Source of the DNA: Methylomonas subterranea
Lineage (GTDB): Bacteria > Pseudomonadota > Gammaproteobacteria > Methylococcales > Methylomonadaceae
Reading direction: 5' to 3'
Length of the DNA stretch: 64,000 nt
NCBI RefSeq assembly: GCF_024505185.1
Contig: NZ_JANIBJ010000002.1
Coordinates: forward strand, 156,075 to 220,074
Shown here: positions 18,133 to 26,359 of the stretch, piece by piece
How positions within the stretch are numbered: the first letter of the stretch is position 1
Layout: every line of letters begins with the position of its first letter
Made by a program: the position numbers and the translations under genes
The notes under the pieces: model-generated
Databases searched by the model: none
Seen by the model: only the letters and a program-made list of their open reading frames with translations
Told to the model about the DNA's origin: nothing

Positions 18133-19545
18133 ATGATAGTCTCTTCAACGGGTGTAGGGTCCGGAATAGATATTCAAAATATTGTCACTCAATTGGCCAA
18201 GGCGGAAGCTCAGCCCGCGCTGAATGCCATAAGCCGTAAAACCAGCGCTGCCAATGCTCTGTTAAGCGGGCTGGGTACCTTGAAAAGCGCGTTGTCCGAT
18301 TTCAGTAAGATCGTGGCGAAATTTAAGGACGGCAATCTGTTCAAAGCCTTCAAAACAACCTCGTCCGATGAATCGGTATTAAAAGCGACCGCGGCGGCTG
18401 GGGCGGTCGCGGGGTCTTATGCCGTCGAGGTGGTACAGCTGGCCAAGGCGCAGAAGTCGGTGTCGGGAGAGTTTGCCAATGCTTCCGCGCTGGTCGGTAG
18501 CGGAACACTGACGTTTGAGGGCGCTTCCGGTTCAACTTTTAATGTGGCAACCGACAGTGCCACGACTCTCGAGGGTTTGCGGGATGCCATCAACCGGGCA
18601 TCCGGGAATGATTTTGTAGCGGCTAGTATCGTAAACGTGGATCATGTCTCCACTGGGCCGGATGACCCCGACAATGGGAAAACAATTTCCAAATTGGTAT
18701 TAACGGCTAAAAATGCCGGTACAGCAAACGGCTTCACTGTCAGTGGTTCTGATGACGATGGTAACAACGCCGATGCATCGGGAATATCGGCTTTCTTTTC
18801 CGGTAGCCTGCAGTCCTTGACCGCGCCCTTGGATGCGATAATAAAAGTTGACGGACAAACCGCAACTCGCAGCAGTAATAATATTTCCGACGTTTTGCCG
18901 GGCGTGACGCTCGATCTTCAAAAATCTAACGTTGGCGAAACAGTCACCGTCCAAATTAGTCTCGATGAAGAAGCCATCAAAAAAACCGTGCAAGAGTTTG
19001 TAGATGGCTATAACAAACTTACCAGTACGACGAAAAGTCTCGGGAAATACGGTGGTGCGACCGATAGCAGCGGATCCGGCAATGGGCCGTTGATCGGTGA
19101 TTCGACACTGCGGCTGATTTCCAATCAGATTCGGCAAGTCGCAACCGGAAAAGTCTCTTCAGCTTCGGGCGATATCAACTCACTGGCCTTGATAGGCATT
19201 TCCATCAATCGGGAAGGCGTGATGTCGCTGGATAGCGGCAAGCTTTCCGCAGTCTTGAAGTCGGATTTGCAAGCTGTTAGCGATGTGTTTTCATCGGCGG
19301 ATGGTGTTGCAACCCGAATGGATGATAGGCTGAAATTGTTTTTACAATCAGGCGGCTCCTTGGATACCCGCCAGAATTCTTTGAAAAAGCAAATCTCCAC
19401 GCTAAGCAGTCAAAAAATTGGTATAGAAGAACGGCAAGCGAGTTATCAGGCCATGTTGTTGAAACAATTCACCGCAATGGATGTAACGGTTGGCACGTTA
19501 AATACAACCAGTAGTTTTTTACAAAACTGGATTAATAATTCATAA
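18133..19545 (+). CDS. fliD: Flagellar hook-associated protein 2 (filament cap)
   Basis: Forms the pentameric cap that guides flagellin folding at the filament tip. At 470 residues it has the conserved N-terminus (GVGSGIDIQNIVTQLAKAEA) with a coiled coil, a variable beta-rich centre (about 100-280, rich in S, G and D), and the conserved C-terminal domain (IKKTVQEFVDGYNKL, ending LNTTSSFLQNWINNS). The site AAGGTAAGGGGG lies just upstream. Its partner chaperone gene is probably the FliT-like gene two genes downstream. Confidence 0.95.
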   Translation: MIVSSTGVGSGIDIQNIVTQLAKAEAQPALNAISRKTSAANALLSGLGTLKSALSDFSKIVAKFKDGNLFKAFKTTSSDESVLKATAAAGAVAGSYAVEVVQLAKAQKSVSGEFANASALVGSGTLTFEGASGSTFNVATDSATTLEGLRDAINRASGNDFVAASIVNVDHVSTGPDDPDNGKTISKLVLTAKNAGTANGFTVSGSDDDGNNADASGISAFFSGSLQSLTAPLDAIIKVDGQTATRSSNNISDVLPGVTLDLQKSNVGETVTVQISLDEEAIKKTVQEFVDGYNKLTSTTKSLGKYGGATDSSGSGNGPLIGDSTLRLISNQIRQVATGKVSSASGDINSLALIGISINREGVMSLDSGKLSAVLKSDLQAVSDVFSSADGVATRMDDRLKLFLQSGGSLDTRQNSLKKQISTLSSQKIGIEERQASYQAMLLKQFTAMDVTVGTLNTTSSFLQNWINNS

Positions 19546-19562
19546 ATCAAGAGGAAGCTCTC

Positions 19563-19949
19563 ATGTATTCGGCCGCTTACAAAAATCGAGCTCAGCATTA
19601 TACCGATGTACATAATGTTGGCGGTATGGGTGAAGACTCGCCTCATCGGCTTATTCAAATGTTGATGGAAGGATTTCTGGCTAGAATCAATTCCGCAAAA
19701 GGCGCGATGGCGCATGGCGATATGGAAGCAAAAAGTGTTTTTATCTCCAGGGCCATAGGTATCATTGGCGGGTTGAACGAAGCTTTGGATTTGGAGCAGG
19801 GCGGAGATTTGGCCGCCAATTTACACCAATTATATGGGTATATTAATTCCCAGTTGGTGCAGGCTAGTTACGAAAACAGTGAAGCCAAACTGGATGAGGT
19901 CGTAGCGCTAATGAAGGATATTAAGGAAGCCTGGGATGCCATCGCCTGA
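19563..19949 (+). CDS. fliS: Flagellin-specific chaperone FliS
   Basis: Cytoplasmic helical-bundle chaperone that keeps flagellin unpolymerised before export. The 128-residue length is usual. Features include the N-terminal YKNRAQHYTDV, the signature SPHRLIQMLMEGFLARINSAKGAM and GLNEALDLEQGGDLAANLHQLYGYI. It is separated from fliD by 17 bases with AAGAGGAAG as ribosome-binding site, and overlaps the next gene by 14 bases. Confidence 0.95.
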   Translation: MYSAAYKNRAQHYTDVHNVGGMGEDSPHRLIQMLMEGFLARINSAKGAMAHGDMEAKSVFISRAIGIIGGLNEALDLEQGGDLAANLHQLYGYINSQLVQASYENSEAKLDEVVALMKDIKEAWDAIA

Positions 19950-20280
19950 AAATGCTATCGGCCCTGAAGCGGAATGGGTCCAGTTGCAGCATCAGGCATT
20001 AAGGACTTATGCCGAAAAAATCGAATCCTGCATTCAACAGTCCGCCTGGAATATGCTGGCGATAGTTCTGGAGGCTAGACAGGCTTATCTACGTCGGTTG
20101 TATTCCCCGTCGGTTTCCGAACGGAACCGAGATTTTCTCAAGCAGCTGGCTGAATCCATTTTGCGACAAGACGCGCAGGTTAAAGCGAGGGTTGAAGAGC
20201 AAAAAAATAATATTGCGCGGCAACACTTGTCTCTCGATAGGGGGCGTAGGGCTGTCAGAAGCTATGCGCTGAATAACTGA
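19936..20280 (+). CDS. FliT-like flagellar chaperone
   Basis: Small helical protein of 114 residues overlapping the 3' end of fliS by 14 bases. Position and form (all-helical, charged, no membrane segment; WVQLQHQALRTYAEKIESCI, then VLEARQAYLRRLYSP) fit FliT, the export chaperone of the cap protein FliD and, in enterics, a modulator of FlhDC. Sequence similarity within FliT is always weak, so the call rests mainly on the fliD-fliS-X order. The gene ends the flagellar block; the next gene is convergent. Confidence 0.65.
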   Translation: MPSPENAIGPEAEWVQLQHQALRTYAEKIESCIQQSAWNMLAIVLEARQAYLRRLYSPSVSERNRDFLKQLAESILRQDAQVKARVEEQKNNIARQHLSLDRGRRAVRSYALNN

Positions 20281-20333
20281 TCACCCGCTTCAAACGATAT
20301 TCACATACAGGGCCCGGTCGCCGGAGTTCTGAT

Positions 20334-21434
20334 CTAATTTGGCTTGCTTCGGCGGCGAAACTCATCCATAAAGCCAGCGAGTTCTTCCACGGCTTCAAGT
20401 GTAACCGCGTTATAAATGGATGCCCGCAGGCCGCCAATAGCCCTATGGCCGGCTAGCCCGGAAAACCCGGCCGCTTGCGCTCGCGATAAAAAGCCGGCTT
20501 CGAGCTCCGCCGAAGAAAGTTTGAAAACCACATTCATCAGGGAGCGGTCAGCCGCCGCCCGCCCTCGGTAAAAGCCGTCGCTTTCGTCTATCACGCGATA
20601 CAGCAACTCTGCCTTTCGGTTGTTGATTGCAGCCATGTTTTCCAAGCCGCCGATGTCGTTGATCAACCAACGGCTTACCAGCAACACGGCATAAATTGCA
20701 AAAACCGGTGGAGTGTTAAAGTTCGAATGGGCTTTGATCTGAGTTTTGTAATCGAGAAAGCCGGGAAGGTTGCCAGTGGTATGCTCGATCAGATCGTTAC
20801 GTATAACGATGACGGTAATGCCAGCCGGGCCGATATTTTTTTGGGCATGGGCATAGATCAGAGAAAATCGCTCAAATTCACAGGGTTTTGAGAGGAAATC
20901 GGAAGACATGTCGCAAATACGGGGTACGTCGTTGCGACCGAGTATCCGCTGAAATTGCAATCCTTCCACTGTTTCATTGGAAATGTAATGAATGTAAGGC
21001 GCGTCGGGAGAGAAACAAAGTTCGTCATCGCTGGGTAAGCGGTTAAAGTTATTTTCGGAGCCACTCCAGATGACGCGTACGGGACCTTCAAGACGGGCTT
21101 CCGGTATGGCTTTGCCGCTCCAGTAACCCGTATGTAAATACTCGGCCGGGCTATTTTGGCCCCGCAACAGCGTCATGGGAACCATGGAGAATTGCTGTGT
21201 CGCGCCTCCCTGCAACAGGAGCACATGGTAAGCATCACTTAGTCCCATTAATGTGCGGATGTTGTTTTCAAGTTCGGCGATGACCTCGGCAAACCATTCG
21301 GAACGGTGACTGATGCCTAGAATGGAAAGACCCGGTCCGGGCACGTTGATGATTTCTTCGCTTAGTTGAACCAATACCTTTTCCGGTAGGGCGCCAGGTC
21401 CGCCGGAAAAATTCAGCTTGTTTTGTAAAGTCAT
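20334..21434 (-). CDS. serC: SerC-family phosphoserine aminotransferase
   Basis: PLP enzyme of the SerC family: 3-phosphohydroxypyruvate plus glutamate to phosphoserine, and also used for vitamin B6 synthesis. The 366-residue protein has LNFSGGPGALPEKVL (canonical SerC reads SSGPAMLP), HRSEWFAEV, LLQGGATQQF, the lysine segment AHAQKNIGPAGITV, NFNTPPVFAIYAV and GLRASIYNAV. The changed N-terminal motif and its tight coupling to an ATP-grasp gene (ATGA overlap at 21431-21434) raise the possibility of a paralogue acting on another substrate. Whether a second serC exists elsewhere cannot be seen. Confidence 0.8.
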   Translation of the reverse strand: MTLQNKLNFSGGPGALPEKVLVQLSEEIINVPGPGLSILGISHRSEWFAEVIAELENNIRTLMGLSDAYHVLLLQGGATQQFSMVPMTLLRGQNSPAEYLHTGYWSGKAIPEARLEGPVRVIWSGSENNFNRLPSDDELCFSPDAPYIHYISNETVEGLQFQRILGRNDVPRICDMSSDFLSKPCEFERFSLIYAHAQKNIGPAGITVIVIRNDLIEHTTGNLPGFLDYKTQIKAHSNFNTPPVFAIYAVLLVSRWLINDIGGLENMAAINNRKAELLYRVIDESDGFYRGRAAADRSLMNVVFKLSSAELEAGFLSRAQAAGFSGLAGHRAIGGLRASIYNAVTLEAVEELAGFMDEFRRRSKPN

Positions 21435-22675
21435 TGAGAGAAGTTGGGTTCCAGTTTGGCCTCGGCCGAATGGCTAGTCGGGAATGCGCGACGGATCAAA
21501 AAATCCCGAAATGCAGTTTTTACCTTTGCCATATGGAAACGTTTATGGGGGAATAGTGCTTCGTTATCCATGGCGTGCACTATCATGGCGTGGTCGATTT
21601 CAAAAATCAGTAAGTCGCCGGAGCGGGTTTCCGCGCAGTCTATGCATAAATAATCCAGCCCGGTTCGCTGATGAATTTGCTGCAAGGCGGCTTCGTGGCG
21701 ATGGATAAAATCGGCGAAAGTTTCCATAAACAGTCTTTCTTCGGCTCGCTTAGCGGCATCCTGATACATGTCGGCATTTACATAGTGAATCATCCAGTGC
21801 GAAGAGATTGCCATATGGCATGCGAAGGGAGTGCCGTCAATAATGGCAACTCTGAATTTTCTGAATTGACCATCGTGGCTGCTGTAATCGATAAATTTTG
21901 ACAAAAAGAACGCCTCGTCCTTGACCCGGGAAAGATATTCGGTCACATCGGTTCGGGATTCGATTTTGGCGAGGTTGCGCCCGGCGTGGGAATCGAGTGG
22001 GCGCACGATCACGGGAAAGTCATGCCGGGCAATTACATCGGAAATTAGGCACTCGGCGCTTGCTACAGATACCAGGCTTTCGCGAGAAACTCTATGCGTT
22101 GATGGAATGCTCAGGCCGGGAATATTATTCAGCAGTCGGCTGGCGTTATCGCGTCGGGTGTTGGTAATACAAAAGGGAGAATTAATGACGGGACGAGGCC
22201 AGTATTTTAGTTTTTGATCGAGTTCCCCGATCAGCAAGTCGTTCTCCTCCAATTCGCTAAATGCAACCATCAAAACTTCATGGTCGGGAATCGGCTGCGA
22301 CAGGGGGGAGCCGGCGGAGAGGTAGTAAAAAATCAACTCGATATCGGAGTCTTCCAACAGGCAATCGAGCGGCGTATTTGCGGCCAAGTCGCCCGGCAAC
22401 ATCAGCAAGAGTAAGCGTAACTTGGCGGGTGGAAAGGCGGCGGTACAACGGTATATCCGGCTCATTTCCAGTGCTTGAGCTTGAATGGCAAGGCCTATAT
22501 CACGCTGCTCAATACACAGCATGGCTGTGGCGAGATTCATCCACAAATTTGCGTTATCGGGATGGTTGCTGGCTTGAGCCAGTAACTCCGCGCAAACCGG
22601 TCTTAAGTCATCACCATTGATACTCATCCTTAAAAAGGGTGCAAGGCCGATAAATGCGGTGTCGGATTCAGCCAT
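21431..22675 (-). CDS. TPR/ATP-grasp protein, RimK-like ligase family
   Basis: A 414-residue protein of unknown substrate. The N-terminal third is helical and TPR-like (LAQASNHPDNANLWMNLATA). The C-terminal half resembles ATP-grasp carboxylate-amine ligases: FPVIVRPLDSHAGRNLAKIE, then DGTPFACHMAIS and a metal-binding-like DLLIFEIDHAMIVHAM. ATP-grasp enzymes join a carboxylate to an amine or thiol through an acyl-phosphate. I start it at the ATG 22675 (MAESDTAFIGLAPFLRM); a TTG at 22699 and an ATG at 22627 are alternatives, none with a clear ribosome-binding site. It precedes serC in one transcript, suggesting a shared small-molecule pathway. Confidence 0.65.
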   Translation of the reverse strand: MAESDTAFIGLAPFLRMSINGDDLRPVCAELLAQASNHPDNANLWMNLATAMLCIEQRDIGLAIQAQALEMSRIYRCTAAFPPAKLRLLLLMLPGDLAANTPLDCLLEDSDIELIFYYLSAGSPLSQPIPDHEVLMVAFSELEENDLLIGELDQKLKYWPRPVINSPFCITNTRRDNASRLLNNIPGLSIPSTHRVSRESLVSVASAECLISDVIARHDFPVIVRPLDSHAGRNLAKIESRTDVTEYLSRVKDEAFFLSKFIDYSSHDGQFRKFRVAIIDGTPFACHMAISSHWMIHYVNADMYQDAAKRAEERLFMETFADFIHRHEAALQQIHQRTGLDYLCIDCAETRSGDLLIFEIDHAMIVHAMDNEALFPHKRFHMAKVKTAFRDFLIRRAFPTSHSAEAKLEPNFSQ

Positions 22676-22699
22676 AATGACAGTAATAAGCGAGGACAA

Positions 22700-23145
22700 T
22701 TTGGGCTATTTCAATGCGGTAATCCGGTGTTTGCAAGTCCGGCTTTGCCCGCTATTAATTGAGGCTGAAATTAAGATGAGTACATTACGTAATTTCAGTC
22801 AGGCCTCATAGTATAGTCAAATAGCTGAATCATGGCTCCGTTAATTCCAGGATTAAGCGACGAGTGGTTGGAGAGCCTATCGGGTTGCTCAACTTTGACC
22901 ATGCCGATCGGCGATGCCGGTTGTGAAACACGTCATCCCCTGCCGATCAAAAGCGCTGTCGCGCGTTGCCAGTCCCCGTAAATTTTTGCATCGATTTAAC
23001 TTTAAAAAAATATTTTAATAGATTGTTTTAAGATAAGTTGTGAAAATCTTGACGGCTGCTGTTGCTGAATTTGGCTAAAAGTGCTATTGAGTTTTACGCA
23101 AAAACTGGCAAACTCCCGCAATATCCATCGGTATTGGAGGGGGTT
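22700..23145. other. Intergenic region with one possible 49-residue ORF
   Basis: About 450 bases between divergent genes. An ATG at 22832 opens a 49-codon frame on the plus strand ending at 22981 (MAPLIPGLSDEWLESLSG...), with base composition like the surrounding genes but no ribosome-binding site and no family I recognise. 22985-23045 is strongly AT-rich (TTTAAAAAAATATTTT), a likely promoter zone for the small membrane protein at 23146. No repeat or RNA gene was recognised. Confidence 0.3.
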
Positions 23146-23274
23146 ATGAAACTATTTACCATCATTGTGTTGGCGGGCTTGATCTATTTCAGCGCTCGAT
23201 TTTTAATTGTTCTGCTTAAAGAACTTGCTGAAATTGCCGCCGAAGCTTGGCATAGCGGTGAGGCTGAACAATAG
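23146..23274 (+). CDS. Small single-pass membrane protein, 42 residues
   Basis: Starts MKLFTIIVLAGLIYFSARFL and ends with an acidic, helical tail (ELAEIAAEAWHSGEAEQ). A very strong ribosome-binding site, GGAGGGGG (23137-23144), sits directly before the ATG, which is why I prefer it over an in-frame TTG at 23062. One membrane helix covers roughly residues 3-25. Function unknown; no partner gene is next to it. Confidence 0.6.
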   Translation: MKLFTIIVLAGLIYFSARFLIVLLKELAEIAAEAWHSGEAEQ

Positions 23275-23361
23275 TCCCTATCCGCTGATTCATCGTATAA
23301 GCAATACCGTGCGTTCGGAGTAGGTGAGATATTTCAGACAGTATTGGCTTGGTTTTCAGGT

Positions 23362-23399
23362 AAAAAAAACCGACTGGCGGCGGAGGGCTCACCAGTCGG
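23362..23399 (-). terminator. Strong minus-strand terminator
   Basis: Perfect 8-base stem CCGACTGG (23370-23377) / CCAGTCGG (23392-23399); read on the minus strand it is followed by eight T residues (plus-strand A run 23362-23369). The nearest large minus-strand gene ends 670 bases away, so the terminator most likely closes a small transcript lying between 23400 and 24000. Confidence 0.8.
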
Positions 23400-23559
23400 A
23401 TAATTTGCATCCCAGCTTTATGAGCGAAGCACTCTCTCAAAATCGTTTCATATCAATCAATGCCGCAATTCGCGGAGGTTGGCATTCACCAAATAAGGCC
23501 AGCCGAGGTTAAGGCGGTTTACCGTTAATAGCGCAGACGCCTGCATGATGGCAGAACTG

Positions 23560-23721
23560 TCATGAGTTTTTCTGTTCGGTTGGCCGGTTGATTTTCGGAT
23601 CCGAGTTTTTCCAGTTTTTTGCCTGCATAATTAAGTCTATATCATAGATATAGCTCGGATTTAGTTGGAACCCAGAGTTGGTATTTTTAAATGGGCTGAC
23701 TTTGTCGTATTTGTTGTTCAT
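23560..23721 (-). CDS. Hypothetical small protein, 53 residues
   Basis: Open frame from ATG at 23721 to TGA at 23560, beginning MNNKYDKVSPFKNTNSGF. It is polar, Asn- and Lys-rich, with no signal peptide or membrane segment and no family I recognise. A weak site, GGGTGAT, lies upstream. Support is contextual: it lies on the same strand as, and 160 bases before, the strong terminator at 23362, and follows another open frame at 23762-23923. The AT content is higher than in neighbouring genes. Confidence 0.35.
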   Translation of the reverse strand: MNNKYDKVSPFKNTNSGFQLNPSYIYDIDLIMQAKNWKNSDPKINRPTEQKNS

Positions 23722-23761
23722 TTCGATCACCCGAAAGCTGGATTTTCATAAGTTAGAACGA

Positions 23762-23923
23762 TTAGACAGTTCGCTTGCGTATAGCATCCCAATGGTTGCG
23801 ATTATTTACTGCGGAGTATTCGTCGTTTAATTCCTGTAAGTTGACTTTTTGAGTCACTTCGCATGAGAAAAACTGGCATAGCCCACTGGATATAATCAGA
23901 AAAGCAAGAATGTTGCCATTGAC
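23762..23923 (-). other. Possible small lipoprotein-like frame without a standard start
   Basis: A frame open from after a stop at 23924 to TAA at 23762. Its first part is hydrophobic and ends in a lipobox-like SGLC (AFLIISSGLC), followed by a polar tail of about 40 residues ending RKRTV. No ATG is present; a GTG at 23857 would give only 31 residues and exclude the hydrophobic part, while an ATT lies before it. It may be a real gene with a rare start, or the decayed remains of one. Confidence 0.25.
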
Positions 23924-23971
23924 TTAAGAATTAAGTCTGGGTTGGCCGTCAGTTCGTCAATTCCCGCAGTG

Positions 23972-24015
23972 TGACGATATATGTCACCTTGATCCTGACA
24001 AAGATGTCAGTTTTT
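23972..24015. promoter_or_regulatory. Two matching dyads, candidate operator
   Basis: TGACGATATATGTCA (23972-23986) and TGACAAAGATGTCA (23996-24009) share the pattern TGAC-N5/6-TGTCA, and their starts lie 24 bases apart. They sit upstream of the minus-strand small ORFs. The second dyad (CTGACA/TGTCAG, then five T) would also fold as a weak plus-strand terminator, so the two readings compete. Confidence 0.35.
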
Positions 24016-24065
24016 GTCGCTCCACATGGCCAATCTGCGAGCGGAATGATGAGGGTGAAAGCGGA

Positions 24066-25574
24066 TCAATGCCGGTTTAATAGCGGACGGATATCAAACC
24101 AGCAGACTGCGCATAGATAGAACATTAGTCCCAGCGTCCCACTTAGCCAGATATTCCATTGCTGGGTTATCAGAACATTGTGAGCCCAGTACAGGGCCAA
24201 ACCCAGTGCGATATACGCACCGATTTTGCCGATAGGATAGGTCACCGGATAGTAACGGCGGCCCAATAGCCAGGACAAGCAAACCATAAAAAAATAGCAG
24301 GCTAGCGTGGCCCAGGCCGAACCTAGATAACCCCAACGCGGAATCCATAAAATATTCAGTACCACCGTCAAACAGGCCCCAGCCAGCGATACCCATGCAC
24401 CCAGACCGGTGCGGTCACTGAGTTTGTACCAAACCGAAAGATTGACATAAATTCCCAGACAGAGGTTGGCCAGCAACAGTATCGGTACCACATCCAGGCC
24501 GGCGCGGAATTCCGTGCCTATGAAATATTTGAAGAAGTCGATGAACAGCATTACCAGCAAAAAAATGAATACGCCGGCGATCACGAAATACTGCATCACC
24601 AGCGCGTAGGCTCGTTTGGCATCCGCGCGGCCGGCATGAGCAAAGAAAAACGGCTCGCCGGCATAACGGAAGGCCTGCACGAACAGACTCATCAGGATCG
24701 ATAATTTGTAACAGGCGCCGTAAATGCCCAGCATTTTTAGATTGGTGGTTAAATCATAGGGCAGCATGAGTTTCAAAATCGCTCGGTCCAGCATCTCGTT
24801 GACCATGCCGGCAAAACCGATAACCACCATAGGCAGAGAATAGCGGGTCATCGGACCAAGGATGTTCGGATTGAGTTGTAGAGGTACGGCGCGAAACTCC
24901 GGCAGCAATAGCAACAGCTTGCAGATACTGGCAATCAGGTTGGACAAAAAGATGTAGCCGACACCCATGTCCTGGGAGTAGATGATTGCCGTCGGCGAAT
25001 CCGGCCATGCGACAGACAATTTGGGACATAGCCACAGAAAAAACAGATTCAAGCCTATGGTGATTAAAATTTCCGTCAGGCGGATGCCGGCAAATCGCCA
25101 AGCCCTGTTTTCCGCGCGCAGGCGGGCGAAGGGCAGGGCGGTGACGGCATCCAGTGCCAGAATACAGGCAAACCAGAGCAGATATTCCGGATGGTTCGGG
25201 TAGTGTAAAGCATCTGCCAAGGGTTGTTGCCAATAGCTAATCACCCCCACAAACAGTAGATTGATCAACAGCAAAAAACTTAAACCGTTGCTATACACCT
25301 CGTCACCGGCGAATTCCGGCTTTTGCCGAAAGCGGAAAAAGCCGGTTTCCAGGCCGAACACCAGCACGACCGCGAAAAAACCGGCATATGCGTAAAATTC
25401 CGATACCACACCGTATTCGCCGGCGCTGAACGTATAGGTATACAACGGCACCAGCAAATAATTCAAAAAGCGGCCGAGAATGCTGCTCAGGCCGTAAATA
25501 GCGGTTTGCGAGATGAGTTGGCGTAAGGGATTCAAGCGCTGGCTTCCGTTAATGAAGGTCCGGAGAGTTGTCAC
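24066..25574 (-). CDS. Polysaccharide flippase (Wzx/MOP superfamily)
   Basis: Membrane protein of 502 residues with about twelve to fourteen hydrophobic helices, of the oligosaccharide-flippase type that moves lipid-linked sugar units across the inner membrane. The N-terminus shows ISQTAIYGLSSILGRFLNYLLVP, TFSAGEYGVVSEFYAYAG and GLETGFFRF, all characteristic of this group. The start is a GTG at 25574. Glycosyltransferases are absent nearby, so its substrate is unknown; a link with the exopolysaccharide or flagellar sugar loci in the window is possible but not shown. It follows trmB after 20 bases, so co-transcription is likely. Confidence 0.85.
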   Translation of the reverse strand: MTTLRTFINGSQRLNPLRQLISQTAIYGLSSILGRFLNYLLVPLYTYTFSAGEYGVVSEFYAYAGFFAVVLVFGLETGFFRFRQKPEFAGDEVYSNGLSFLLLINLLFVGVISYWQQPLADALHYPNHPEYLLWFACILALDAVTALPFARLRAENRAWRFAGIRLTEILITIGLNLFFLWLCPKLSVAWPDSPTAIIYSQDMGVGYIFLSNLIASICKLLLLLPEFRAVPLQLNPNILGPMTRYSLPMVVIGFAGMVNEMLDRAILKLMLPYDLTTNLKMLGIYGACYKLSILMSLFVQAFRYAGEPFFFAHAGRADAKRAYALVMQYFVIAGVFIFLLVMLFIDFFKYFIGTEFRAGLDVVPILLLANLCLGIYVNLSVWYKLSDRTGLGAWVSLAGACLTVVLNILWIPRWGYLGSAWATLACYFFMVCLSWLLGRRYYPVTYPIGKIGAYIALGLALYWAHNVLITQQWNIWLSGTLGLMFYLCAVCWFDIRPLLNRH

Positions 25575-25594
25575 TGTCCGGCGTGGCTTGGCGG

Positions 25595-26284
25595 CTACTG
25601 TTTAAGGAAAATCAAATCCCAAACCCCGTGGCCTAATCTGAGGCCGCGATTTTCGAATTTGGTCAATGGCCGATAATCGGGCCGCGGGCAGTAGTCGCCG
25701 GCCGGGCTGGCGTTTTTCAACCCGCCATCGGCCGACAGGGTGTTCAACATATCCTTGGCGTAATCCCGCCAATCGGTAGCGGCATGAAAGTAGCCGCCAA
25801 CCGCCAGCTTTTTGTTCAGCAATTCCAGAAAACTGGGGCGGACGATGCGGCGTTTATGGTGGCGGCGCTTGTGCCAGGGATCGGGGAAAAACAAGTGCAG
25901 GCCGGCCAGACTATGGTCGGGGATTTTCTGCTCCAAAATCTCGATGGCGTCGTGGTGGTAAATCCGCACGTTACTTATGCCGCGCTGTTCCAGCAACATA
26001 ATCAAATGGCCAACGCCGGGCCGGTGTACTTCAATCCCCAGATAGTTCAAATCCGGATGGGCTTCCGCCATTGCCGCCAAGCTGTCGCCGTTACCGAAAC
26101 CAATTTCCACAATTAGCGGTGCTTGCCGGCCAAATACTCGGTCGGCGTTGAAATCTGCTTGGGGCGATAAACAGTATTTATCCCAATGAGTTTCCAAAGC
26201 CTGCTTCTGGCCCGCCGTGGCTCGGCCTTGGCGACGGATGAAACTTTTGATGCGGGATGGGTCGATTTTTTGGGGTTCGTTCAT
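25595..26284 (-). CDS. trmB: tRNA (guanine-N7)-methyltransferase
   Basis: Methylates G46 in the variable loop of tRNAs with S-adenosylmethionine. The 229-residue protein has the SAM-binding VEIGFGNGDSL, GIEVHRPGVGHL, the TrmB hallmark LFFPDPWHKRRHHKRRIV and the late TDWRDYAKDML and TKFENRGLRLGHGVWDL segments. Length and motif order are standard. Confidence 0.97.
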   Translation of the reverse strand: MNEPQKIDPSRIKSFIRRQGRATAGQKQALETHWDKYCLSPQADFNADRVFGRQAPLIVEIGFGNGDSLAAMAEAHPDLNYLGIEVHRPGVGHLIMLLEQRGISNVRIYHHDAIEILEQKIPDHSLAGLHLFFPDPWHKRRHHKRRIVRPSFLELLNKKLAVGGYFHAATDWRDYAKDMLNTLSADGGLKNASPAGDYCPRPDYRPLTKFENRGLRLGHGVWDLIFLKQ

Positions 26285-26359
26285 AAGATGTTGCTTGTTG
26301 GAAGTCTAATTGCCGAAACTGAATAATATAAAGCTAAGGTCAGTATATTATTCGATACG

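Noticed and set aside
23972..23986. TGTGAC...GTCAC as a CRP site
   Set aside because: The distance between the half-sites does not fit TGTGA-N6-TCACA; the similarity to the second dyad nearby fits a different regulator better.
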